Assembly (NCBI RefSeq): GCF_029893345.1
Contig: NZ_JARXVE010000013.1
Coordinates: 62,001-126,000, forward strand
Length of the DNA stretch: 64,000 nt
From: Mycolicibacterium frederiksbergense
Lineage (GTDB): Bacteria > Actinomycetota > Actinomycetes > Mycobacteriales > Mycobacteriaceae
Reading direction: 5' to 3'
In this document: in pieces, positions 25,836 to 33,736 of the stretch
Numbering within the stretch: the stretch's first letter is position 1
Layout: every line of letters begins with the position of its first letter
Position numbers and translations under genes: made by a program
Notes under the pieces: generated by a model
Told to the model about the DNA's origin: nothing
Databases searched by the model: none
The model's input: the letters and a program-made list of their open reading frames with translations, nothing else

Positions 25836-27995
25836 TCACATTCCCGGGAGGAGTTGGATTACCAGGTCGATCAGTTTGATACCGATGAACGGGGCGACGA
25901 TGCCGCCGAGGCCATAGACGTAGAGGTTGCGGCTCAACAGCTTTGAGGCGCTGCTCGGGGTGTAGCGCACGCCTCGCAGTGACAGCGGGATCAAGGCGAC
26001 GATGATGATCGCGTTGAAGATGACCGCGGACAGGATCGCCGATTGCGGACTGTGCAGCCGCATGATGTTGAGCAGGTCCAGGCCGGGGAACAGTGCCACG
26101 AACATGGCCGGGATGATCGCGAAGTACTTGGCGATGTCGTTGGCGATGGAGAACGTGGTCAAGGCACCTCGGGTGATCAGCAACTGCTTGCCGATCTCGA
26201 CGATTTCGATCAGTTTGGTCGGGTCGGAATCGAGATCGACCATGTTGCCGGCCTCTTTGGCCGCCGAGGTACCGCTGTTCATCGCCACACCGACGTCGGC
26301 CTGGGCCAGCGCGGGCGCGTCGTTGGTTCCGTCACCGGTCATCGCGACGAGCTTGCCGCCGGCCTGTTCCTTCTTGATCAGCGCCATCTTGTCCTCGGGC
26401 GTGGCCTCGGCGAGGAAATCGTCGACACCGGCCTCATCGGCAATGGCCTTGGCGGTCAACGGGTTGTCGCCGGTGATCATCACGGTGCGGATGCCCATCC
26501 GGCGCATCTCGTCGAACCGTTCCCGCATGCCCTGTTTGACCACGTCCTTGAGGTGAATGACACCCAGGACGGTCGCTGTGCTGGCTCCGTTCTCGTCGCT
26601 GACCTCGCCGACCACCAGGGGAGTGCCACCGGCGGCCGAGATTCCGTCGACGATTTCGCCGAGCTCGGTCGACACTGTGCCGCCCTGGGAACGCACCCAC
26701 TCGGACACCGCGCTGGCGGCACCCTTGCGGAGCCGGTGGGTATTGGACAGGTCCACCCCGGACATCCGGGTATTGGCACTGAACTCGACCCAGTGCGCCT
26801 TGTCGAGCTCGCCGGAGGTGCGGCCACGCAGACCGTACTCCTGCTTGGCGAACACCACGATCGAGCGGCCTTCGGGGGTCTCGTCGGCCAGGCTGGACAG
26901 CTGCGCGGCATCGGCGAGCCGCTCGGGGCTGACCCCGCTCAACGGTACGAATTCGGCGGCCTGGCGGTTGCCGAGGGTGATGGTGCCGGTCTTGTCCAGC
27001 AGCAGCGTGTTCACGTCACCGGCTGCCTCGACGGCGCGGCCCGACATGGCCAGCACATTGCGCTGCACCAGCCGGTCCATCCCGGCGATGCCGATCGCGC
27101 TCAGCAGCGCCCCGATGGTGGTCGGGATCAGGCACACCAGCAGCGACACCATTACGATGCCGGAGACACCGTTTCCGGTGAGCGCGAGGGTGTCTGCGAC
27201 GCCCGGGTTGTTGGCTTTGGAGAAGATGGCCAGCGGCTGCAGGGTCGCGACGGCGAACACGAAGATGATCGTGAGCGAGGCGAGCAGGATGTTCAGCGCG
27301 ATCTCGTTGGGGGTCTTCTGCCGGTTGGCGCCCTCGACGAGGCTGATCATCCGGTCGATGAAGCTCTCGCCGGGTTTCTGGGTGATTTTCACGACGATGC
27401 GGTCCGACAGCACCGTGGTGCCGCCGGTGACCGCCGAGCGGTCGCCACCGGACTCGCGGATGACCGGTGCCGATTCACCGGTGATCGCCGATTCGTCCAC
27501 CGAGGCAATGCCTTCGACGACGTCGCCGTCGCCCGGGATCACCTGACCGGCCTCCACCACGACGATGTCGCCCTGCTGCAGCAGTGGTGCGGCGACCTCT
27601 TCTTCCTGGCCGGGTTTCCCGGGTGCCCAGCCGGTCAGCCGGCGGGCCATGGTGGATGTCTTTGTCTTACGCAGGCTTTCGGCCTGGGCTTTACCGCGTC
27701 CTTCGGCGACCGCCTCGGCCAGGTTGGCGAAAATCACCGTCAGCCACAGCCATACGACGATCAGCCAGGAGAACACGGACGGGTCGATGACGGCCAGCAC
27801 GGTGCTCCACACCGCGCCGATCTCGACGATGAACATCACCGGGTTGCGCCACAGCGTGCGTGGATCCAGCTTGCGCAGCGCGTCGGGCAGCGATTTCCAC
27901 AGCATCTTGGGATCCAGCAGCCCGCCCTTGATCCGTTGGGAGCTGCTGGGTTTCGGGTGGGTAGACACGGCGGATTCGATGGTTGGGACGGACAT
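25836..27995 (-). CDS. kdpB: KdpB catalytic P-type ATPase subunit
   Basis: The 719-aa catalytic subunit of the high-affinity K+ pump. It shows the TGES loop (AITGESAPV), the phosphorylation motif DKTGTITLGNR, the KGAA nucleotide-site motif (RKGAASAV), TGDNPLTAKA, and the hinge GDGTNDAPALAQADVGVAMNSGT. The start overlaps the kdpA stop by one base (TGATG). All signatures are intact. Confidence 0.97.
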   Translation of the reverse strand: MSVPTIESAVSTHPKPSSSQRIKGGLLDPKMLWKSLPDALRKLDPRTLWRNPVMFIVEIGAVWSTVLAVIDPSVFSWLIVVWLWLTVIFANLAEAVAEGRGKAQAESLRKTKTSTMARRLTGWAPGKPGQEEEVAAPLLQQGDIVVVEAGQVIPGDGDVVEGIASVDESAITGESAPVIRESGGDRSAVTGGTTVLSDRIVVKITQKPGESFIDRMISLVEGANRQKTPNEIALNILLASLTIIFVFAVATLQPLAIFSKANNPGVADTLALTGNGVSGIVMVSLLVCLIPTTIGALLSAIGIAGMDRLVQRNVLAMSGRAVEAAGDVNTLLLDKTGTITLGNRQAAEFVPLSGVSPERLADAAQLSSLADETPEGRSIVVFAKQEYGLRGRTSGELDKAHWVEFSANTRMSGVDLSNTHRLRKGAASAVSEWVRSQGGTVSTELGEIVDGISAAGGTPLVVGEVSDENGASTATVLGVIHLKDVVKQGMRERFDEMRRMGIRTVMITGDNPLTAKAIADEAGVDDFLAEATPEDKMALIKKEQAGGKLVAMTGDGTNDAPALAQADVGVAMNSGTSAAKEAGNMVDLDSDPTKLIEIVEIGKQLLITRGALTTFSIANDIAKYFAIIPAMFVALFPGLDLLNIMRLHSPQSAILSAVIFNAIIIVALIPLSLRGVRYTPSSASKLLSRNLYVYGLGGIVAPFIGIKLIDLVIQLLPGM

Positions 27996-29677
27996 CAGTG
28001 AATTCCTTCAGCAAGGGGCCCGAGCGCGAGCATGGGCAAGAAGGTCAGAGCGACCAGGATCAGCGTGACGCCGGCGACCATGCCGACGAACTGAGGCCGA
28101 TGGGTGGGCAGGGTGCCGATGGATTCGGGTGTCTTGCCCTGTTTGGCCAGCGAGCCGGCCAGGGCCAGCACCAGGATGATCGGCGTGAAGCGGCCGAACA
28201 CCATGGCCAGGCCCAGCGCGGTGTTGTACCACTCGGTGTTGACGCTGAGGCCGGCGAAGGCCGAGCCGTTGTTGTTGGCCGCCGAGGTGAACGCGTACAG
28301 CACTTCCGACAGGCCGTGCGGGCCGGTGTTGAGCATGCCCGCACGCTGGCCCGGCATGGCCATGGCCACCGCGGTCCCGGTCAGCACGATCAGCGGGGTG
28401 ACCAGAAAATACGTTGCGGCAAGCTTGATTTCGCGGGGCGTGATCTTCTTGCCCAGGTATTCCGGGGTGCGTCCGACCATCAGCCCTGCCACGAACACCG
28501 TGATCATCGCCAGGATCAGCATGCCGTACAGACCCGACCCGACACCGCCGGGTGCGACCTCGCCGAGCTGCATGTTGAACATCGTGATCATGCCGCCGAG
28601 GCTGGTGTAGGAGTCGTGGAACGAGTCCACCGCACCGGTCGAGGTCAACGTCGTCATGTCGGCGAACACCGCGGAGTTGGCGACCCCGAAACGCTGTTCG
28701 ACACCTTCCATGGCCGAGCCGGCCGCGGTGGGCACGGTGCCGTGGGCCTGCAACTGGAACAGCATGAGCAGGGTGACGCTCGACGTTGCGATGACAGCCA
28801 TGACCGACGCGATGGCCAGACCTTGCTTGGTGCTGCCGACCATCCGGCCGAAGGTGCGTGGCAACGAGAACGCGATCATCGTGATCAGGAAGATCTCCAC
28901 CCAGTTGGTCCAGGTGCTGGCGTTCTCGAACGGGTGCGCGGAGTTGGCGTTGAAGAAGCCGCCGCCATTGGTACCGAGGAGCTTGATCACCTCTTGGCTG
29001 GCCACCGGGCCACCCGGGATGGTCTGCTGCCCGCCGGCAACGGTGGTGGCGACCTGGGTATGCAGGTCGAAGTTCTGGATGACTCCGCCGGTGATCAGGA
29101 TCAGGGCACCCACGATGGCGATCGGCGCCAGGATCCGCAGGTTGCCGCGGACCAGGTCCACCCAGAAATTGCCCAGGTCGCCGGTGTTGCGCCGGGCCAG
29201 GCCCCGGACCAGGGCGATGGCCACCGCCATGCCGACCGCGGCGGAGACGAAGTTCTGCACCGCCAGCCCGGCCATCTGCACCAGATGGCCCTGGGTGGTC
29301 TCACCCGAATAGGCCTGCCAGTTCGTGTTGGTCACGAAGCTGACGGCGGTATTCCAGGCCAGCGCCGGGGTCATCGGGGTGGCGGGATCGTTCAGGTGCA
29401 GGGGCAACCTGCCCTGAACCAGCTGCAGGGTGAACAGGAACAGGATGCTGATCGCGGAGAAGGCCAGCACGCTGCGGGCATACGCACCCCAGGTCTGCTC
29501 GGCCTTCGGGTCCGCGCCGATCAGTCGGTAGATGACCCGTTCCACGCGCGAGTGCTTGGTGGACGTGTACACCCGGTACATGTAGTCGCCCAGCGGCACG
29601 TGGATCGCTACCAGCGCCACGATCAGCGCGGCCAGGAAGATGACCCCCGCGATTGCGCTATCGGTTGACGTATTCAC
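27995..29677 (-). CDS. kdpA: KdpA potassium-translocating subunit
   Basis: A 560-aa K+-channel-like subunit with ten membrane helices and four pore loops. The pore signatures are canonical: NTAVSFVTNTNWQAY, LGTNGGGFFNANSAHPFEN, SLGGMITMFNMQLGEVAPGG and FTSAANNNGSAF. The GTG start overlaps the kdpF stop by one base. It serves as the reference for the divergent paralogue at 30150. Confidence 0.97.
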   Translation of the reverse strand: MNTSTDSAIAGVIFLAALIVALVAIHVPLGDYMYRVYTSTKHSRVERVIYRLIGADPKAEQTWGAYARSVLAFSAISILFLFTLQLVQGRLPLHLNDPATPMTPALAWNTAVSFVTNTNWQAYSGETTQGHLVQMAGLAVQNFVSAAVGMAVAIALVRGLARRNTGDLGNFWVDLVRGNLRILAPIAIVGALILITGGVIQNFDLHTQVATTVAGGQQTIPGGPVASQEVIKLLGTNGGGFFNANSAHPFENASTWTNWVEIFLITMIAFSLPRTFGRMVGSTKQGLAIASVMAVIATSSVTLLMLFQLQAHGTVPTAAGSAMEGVEQRFGVANSAVFADMTTLTSTGAVDSFHDSYTSLGGMITMFNMQLGEVAPGGVGSGLYGMLILAMITVFVAGLMVGRTPEYLGKKITPREIKLAATYFLVTPLIVLTGTAVAMAMPGQRAGMLNTGPHGLSEVLYAFTSAANNNGSAFAGLSVNTEWYNTALGLAMVFGRFTPIILVLALAGSLAKQGKTPESIGTLPTHRPQFVGMVAGVTLILVALTFLPMLALGPLAEGIH

Positions 29678-29766
29678 TAGAACCTCTCCGGGAACAGCAG
29701 CGCGGCGAAGAGAAAGAGTGCGATCGCAATGGCCAGAATGAGGCCGATGAGGTTGTCGTAGCTCAC
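29677..29766 (-). CDS. kdpF: KdpF small stabilising peptide
   Basis: A 29-aa single-helix peptide (LIGLILAIAIALFLFAALLF, then PERF) starting at GTG 29766. Length, position immediately before kdpA and the PERF/PEKF-type end are those of KdpF, which binds between KdpA and KdpB. Its start overlaps the stop of the preceding peptide. Confidence 0.88.
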   Translation of the reverse strand: MSYDNLIGLILAIAIALFLFAALLFPERF

Positions 29767-29846
29767 AGTCGCTCGACCAACCTTTGCACCAGGCCCAGCA
29801 GGGCGAAGACCGCCACTGTCAGCACCACGAACACCACTACGGACAT
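29763..29846 (-). CDS. 27-aa membrane peptide preceding kdpF
   Basis: A short ORF with ATG 29846 and GGGAG five bases upstream. It encodes one hydrophobic helix, VVVFVVLTVAVFALLGLVQ, followed by a polar RLVERL end. The stop overlaps the kdpF GTG as GTGA, so it is translationally coupled to the pump genes. It could be a second KdpF-like accessory subunit or a leader that sets kdpF translation. It would be the first cistron of the kdp operon. Confidence 0.6.
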   Translation of the reverse strand: MSVVVFVVLTVAVFALLGLVQRLVERL

Positions 29847-29888
29847 GGGAACTCCCACACGTATACGGGCCGCCGGATCTCGGCGACT

Positions 29889-29944
29889 CGTCAAGAATCC
29901 GTCCGGTTCGGGTGGCCGATCATGATTTTTATGTCTTCTTGACG
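29889..29944. promoter_or_regulatory. Inverted CGTCAAGAA boxes between the divergent kdp transcripts
   Basis: CGTCAAGAA at 29889-29897 and its exact complement at 29936-29944 form a 9-bp inverted pair 38 bases apart, in the ~300-base region between the kdp operon and kdpA2. The same TCAAGAA core recurs before the next two genes. KdpE is the obvious candidate ligand but there is no direct evidence. Confidence 0.45.
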
Positions 29945-30149
29945 CTCAGCCCTCGGACCTTTACGGGTTCTTTCCCGCCGGAAGCGACGGCCGCCCCAGC
30001 GGCGTAAAGACACTGTCAATGGTGCCGGGTTGTGGCGTAGAAAATGCGTAATCGCCGTCGAATTCATCCGGAAGTGCTGCCTAGCGTGCGCTGAAGAGCA
30101 TCGCCGCACCAAAGGAGCTGGAGCCATCGACGATCCATCGCTGTGGGGT

Positions 30150-31799
30150 ATGACGGCTTGGGGCCAGCTGGTCGCGATCGTCTTCCTCATCGTGTTTCTG
30201 CATGTCCCGCTGGGTAACTACATGGCGGCCGTCTACACCGCGCGCACCCACTGGCGGGCCGAGCGGGTGATCTATCGGCTGGTCGGGATACAGGCCGACG
30301 GGACGCAGCGTTGGTCCCGTTATCTGAGCGCGCTCCTGGCGTTTTCCGCCGTCAGTGTTGTGCTGTTGTACGCAATCCTGCTTTTACAGGTGCATTTGCC
30401 CGAACCGTGGGGCCACAAAGGCATGACCCCGGCATTAGCGTTCAACACCGCAATTTCGTTTACGACCAATACCAGTTGGCAGAACTACCCGGGTGAATTG
30501 ACCCTGGGGCACGTCGGTTTGGTCGCCGGCCTGGGGGTGCAGGCGTTCCTCAGCGCCGCGGTGGGAATGTGCGTCGCGGTGGTTCTGATCCGCGGGCTCG
30601 CACGCTATCAGAGTCTGGAGATCGGCAACTTCTGGGTGGATCTGGTGCGCACCGTGGTGCGGATCCTGGTGCCGCTGTCGGTCGTGGTGACGATCATCCT
30701 GATCGCGGCCGGCGTTGTTCAGAATTTCCAAGGAGTACAGCAGGTTTCGACTCTCGCCGGCGGCAGCCAGTCGATCCTGGGCGGTCCGGTCGCGGCCTGG
30801 GAATCGATCAAGCTGATGTCCGGGGATGGTGGCGGCGCCTTCAACGCCAGCAGCGCGCACCCGTTCGAGAATCCGTCCCCGTTGGCGAATGTGGTGGAAA
30901 TCGTTGCGATGCTGCTGATTCCGGTGGCGTTGCTGCGGATGTTCGGGGTCATGGTGGGGGACCGCAAACAAGGTTGGGCGCTGTTCGCGGTGGTGACGGC
31001 GCTGTTCGTCTTGGCGACGGCGGCAATCATTGCCACGACGTCGATTCCGCACGGAACCGTGGTGCACGCGGTGGGCGGTCCCGTCGAGGGCACTGAAACG
31101 CGCTTCGGGGTGCCCGGCAGTGCCATCTTCGGTCAGGTCGCCACCGCGACCTCGGACGGCGCGGGGAATTCGGCGTATGACAGCTTCACCAGCCTCGGTG
31201 GCGGGGTGTTGATCATGAACATGATGCTGGGTGAGGTGGCGCCCGGCGGCGCGGGCAGTGGCCTTTACGCCCTGGTGGTGGTCGTTCTGCTGGCCACTTT
31301 CCTGGGCGGGCTGATGGTCGGCACGACGCCCGAATTTCTCCGGCGCCGCCTGCACGCCCGGCATATGAAATTGGTCAGCCTGTACGTGCTGGTGCTGCCG
31401 AGTGTGGTGCTTATCGGTACCGCCGCCGCAATGGCGATGCCTGGGCAACGCGCGGCGATGCTGAACGCGGGTCCGCACGGATTGTCGGAGGTGCTCTACG
31501 CGTTCACCAGTTCGGCGGCCAACAACGGCAGTGTGTTCGCCGGGTTCAGCGGCAACACCACCTGGTTCAACGTGGCGCTCGGCATCGCGATGATCCTGGG
31601 GCGGTTCCTGCCGATCATCTTCGTGCTGGCCCTGGCCGGAACCTTCGCCGCGCAGCGACCCGGCGTCATCACCGCGGGAACCCTGCGCACCCACACCCCG
31701 ACGTTCATCGTGCTGGTTGTGGTCAATTCGTTGCTCATGCTGGGCCTGGAGTATCTGCCTTCCCTGGTGCTCGGGCCGGTGGCCGACGCGGTGCTGTGA
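30150..31799 (+). CDS. Orphan second KdpA paralogue
   Basis: A KdpA-family protein of about 549 aa, divergent from the kdp operon and without its own kdpB or kdpC. It keeps the ten-helix layout and recognisable pore loops, but they differ from the canonical copy: NTAISFTTNTSWQNY, then MSGDGGGAFNASSAHPFEN where the copy above has LGTNGGG, then SLGGGVLIMNMMLGEVAPGG, then FTSSAANNGSVF. Selectivity may be altered. The start is odd. A perfect AAGGAG at 30113 is placed 7 bases before an in-frame ATC (30126), while the first ATG in good context is 30150. It could swap into the KdpFABC complex or act alone. Confidence 0.85.
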   Translation: MTAWGQLVAIVFLIVFLHVPLGNYMAAVYTARTHWRAERVIYRLVGIQADGTQRWSRYLSALLAFSAVSVVLLYAILLLQVHLPEPWGHKGMTPALAFNTAISFTTNTSWQNYPGELTLGHVGLVAGLGVQAFLSAAVGMCVAVVLIRGLARYQSLEIGNFWVDLVRTVVRILVPLSVVVTIILIAAGVVQNFQGVQQVSTLAGGSQSILGGPVAAWESIKLMSGDGGGAFNASSAHPFENPSPLANVVEIVAMLLIPVALLRMFGVMVGDRKQGWALFAVVTALFVLATAAIIATTSIPHGTVVHAVGGPVEGTETRFGVPGSAIFGQVATATSDGAGNSAYDSFTSLGGGVLIMNMMLGEVAPGGAGSGLYALVVVVLLATFLGGLMVGTTPEFLRRRLHARHMKLVSLYVLVLPSVVLIGTAAAMAMPGQRAAMLNAGPHGLSEVLYAFTSSAANNGSVFAGFSGNTTWFNVALGIAMILGRFLPIIFVLALAGTFAAQRPGVITAGTLRTHTPTFIVLVVVNSLLMLGLEYLPSLVLGPVADAVL

Positions 31800-31810
31800 T
31801 CAAGGCGCCG

Positions 31811-31838
31811 TCAAGGTTGGGCCGCAAGGCGTCAAGAA
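31811..31838 (+). promoter_or_regulatory. Direct TCAAGG/TCAAGAA boxes upstream of the first PLP-barrel gene
   Basis: CGTCAAGG begins at 31809 and CGTCAAGAAG at 31830, 21 bases apart, about two helical turns; a degenerate CGCAAGG lies between. This tandem arrangement suits an OmpR-type regulator. They share their core with the inverted pair at 29889-29944. Confidence 0.4.
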
Positions 31839-31916
31839 GCCGCTAAAACCCTCGTGACCAGCGCACCGACTGCGGGATCGTCGGAAGATGGCCACTGGTA
31901 GCGGGCCGGGGCCTCG

Positions 31917-32798
31917 ATGTGGAAAGAACATGCTCCGGTGACTCTCTCGGATTTCCTGATGCACGTGTTGTCCGGACAGACACCGCGCGCCCGCGCGGCC
32001 GTGAGCGGAACCGACGCGCTTCGAAGCTCGACCGGTGAGGACGAGTACCAGGAGCTGGTGCGCTACCAGGACTACCGCAAAATGTTCCGGGCGGCCGAGG
32101 TGACCTTGCCTGCCGCGATCCTGCGCAAACGCGCGGTGGCCAAGTGGGCCAGGGATCAGCAGGTGAGCGTCGATGTGCACTCCGCGGCCGACATCGCGAC
32201 CGTGGCCGCAGCAAGCATTCCGCTGTCGCGCGTCACGGTCTTCGCCGACTCGTTGCGGGAGTCAGAGCTGCGCGCGGCAGCCAAACTGGGCTACGGCCAC
32301 ATCGTGGTCGGAACCGTTGCGCAGGTCGAGGTGCTCAGATCGGTTGTTGTGCAGCACGAGCAGGACGTCGTCATCCGGATGTCCGACGCGGGTGTGACGC
32401 TGCGTTCGGTGACAGGCGCCGAGCAGTCCGGCTTCCGGTTCGACAGCAACGAGTCGGACGCCGCGATGGCGGCGGTCATCGGTCACGACAGGCTCAACTT
32501 GGTTGGGCTGCATTGTGAGGTCGGTGCCGACGATGACGATTTCATCAGTTACCCGGCCGCGATAGGGCAGATGATCGCCGAAATGACACAGATCCGCCGC
32601 AACCACGGTGTTCTGCTTTCTCGGCTCGGGCTGGGCGGTGGGCGACCCATCCCGGCCGTGACCTGGCTGGCCGAGCTGCGCAGACTGGCCACCGAGATCG
32701 ACGAGTCGCTCGACGATGCCTGCGGGACGCTGAGATTCCCGCGGCCGTTGGTGGTGCTGTCGGCCTCCGTCGCCATCGGGGGACGCAACGCGGCCTGA
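31917..32798 (+). CDS. PLP-barrel (LysA N-domain-like) protein lacking the PLP lysine, copy 1
   Basis: About 293 aa (286 if it starts at GTG 31938, which parallels the start of copy 2). The sequence follows the alanine-racemase-like barrel of diaminopimelate decarboxylase: AKWARDQQVSVDVHSAADI, LGYGHIVVGT, LNLVGLHCEVG, and the phosphate-loop glycines in RLGLGGGRP. Where LysA has the YAxKA strand with the PLP lysine, this protein has VTLPA (P65). The C-terminal beta-barrel domain of LysA is missing. It is therefore probably not a decarboxylase; a YggS-like or regulatory role is conceivable but unsupported. Confidence 0.7.
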   Translation: MWKEHAPVTLSDFLMHVLSGQTPRARAAVSGTDALRSSTGEDEYQELVRYQDYRKMFRAAEVTLPAAILRKRAVAKWARDQQVSVDVHSAADIATVAAASIPLSRVTVFADSLRESELRAAAKLGYGHIVVGTVAQVEVLRSVVVQHEQDVVIRMSDAGVTLRSVTGAEQSGFRFDSNESDAAMAAVIGHDRLNLVGLHCEVGADDDDFISYPAAIGQMIAEMTQIRRNHGVLLSRLGLGGGRPIPAVTWLAELRRLATEIDESLDDACGTLRFPRPLVVLSASVAIGGRNAA

Positions 32799-32855
32799 CT
32801 CCGCGCGCTACTTCCACGAAATATCAACGCAGTGTGAATGTTTCGGCCGGTCGCA

Positions 32856-32947
32856 TCAAGAAACCGCAAGGACTGTGGCCGGGCCGGGTCCGGACCGGAA
32901 GGCTCGAAGTGAGCGCATGTGGCATCCGGCCGCAGCGCAGTCAAGAA
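32856..32947 (+). promoter_or_regulatory. Two TCAAGAA boxes upstream of the second PLP-barrel gene
   Basis: TCAAGAA occurs at 32856-32862 and 32941-32947. The second overlaps the ribosome-binding site (AAGAAGAGG) of the following gene. Every intergenic gap of this small cluster carries such boxes. Confidence 0.35.
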
Positions 32948-32956
32948 GAGGTTGCG

Positions 32957-33727
32957 GTGACACTGTCGACAGGCTTGCGTTCCACATCTTTGGCGAAATC
33001 TCTGCCGACTCCGCAGCAATCGCCTGAGCTGGAGGCGATGCGCCGATGCGCAGCGTGGCATCGATCGCTGGATCCGGTGGAATTCGCAGTGCCGGCTGAG
33101 GTGCTCAAGGACAACGGCGTGGCCAAATGGGTGCGCGATCACGGAGTGACCGTCGCGGTGCGCACCAGCGCAGACCTCGGTGCGGCCATCGGGGCGGGCA
33201 TCCACCCGATGCGCCTGACCGTGCACGCCGACGGGGTGAATGCCAATGAGCTGGTGTTCTGCAGTGGCAATCTCGGGGTGGGCCGGGTGGTGGCCAACAC
33301 CATCGAACACGTCGGCCTGCTGGCTTCGTGCGCCGTGGCGCACCGCAGGCAGCGAGTGGTCCTCGGCGCTGACGCCGTCCTGGCCGGCGCCGTGGCCGCC
33401 GTCCTGAACGGGCCCCGACTCGATCTGGTCGGCCTGTACCGCGAAATCAGTTCGCGGGAGCACTATCTCGCCGGCTATCCGGCGGTGATCAGCGATCTGC
33501 TGGCCGTGATGGCCGATATTCGGCGCGCGCACGGTGTGATCCTGACCCGGGCCGTGGTGGGTGGCGGCGGATTCGTCTTCGGCGAAGGGCCTGCCGACCT
33601 GTCCGAATTCGCCGAGACGATCGAGGTCACCCTCGATGACGCGTGCGCGACGTTGCGGTTCCCCAGGCCGGTGGTGATGGTCTCGGCGGCCGCCAAACCC
33701 TGTACAAGGTCCCCGGAGCGGTCATAA
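32957..33727 (+). CDS. PLP-barrel (LysA N-domain-like) protein lacking the PLP lysine, copy 2
   Basis: A 256-aa paralogue of the preceding gene. The start is GTG 32957 with AAGAGG upstream; the open frame before it is not supported. Shared landmarks are VAKWVRDHGVTVAVRTSADLG, LDLVGLY, the glycine loop VVGGGGF, and the near-identical end DDACATLRFPRPVVMVSA (copy 1 reads DDACGTLRFPRPLVVLSA). The strand equivalent to YAxKA reads FAVPA, with P46 replacing the Schiff-base lysine. It also has lost the HCHIG-type His motif (LYREIS). Tandem duplication is clear; function is unknown. Confidence 0.7.
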   Translation: MTLSTGLRSTSLAKSLPTPQQSPELEAMRRCAAWHRSLDPVEFAVPAEVLKDNGVAKWVRDHGVTVAVRTSADLGAAIGAGIHPMRLTVHADGVNANELVFCSGNLGVGRVVANTIEHVGLLASCAVAHRRQRVVLGADAVLAGAVAAVLNGPRLDLVGLYREISSREHYLAGYPAVISDLLAVMADIRRAHGVILTRAVVGGGGFVFGEGPADLSEFAETIEVTLDDACATLRFPRPVVMVSAAAKPCTRSPERS

Positions 33728-33736
33728 ATTGAGCCC

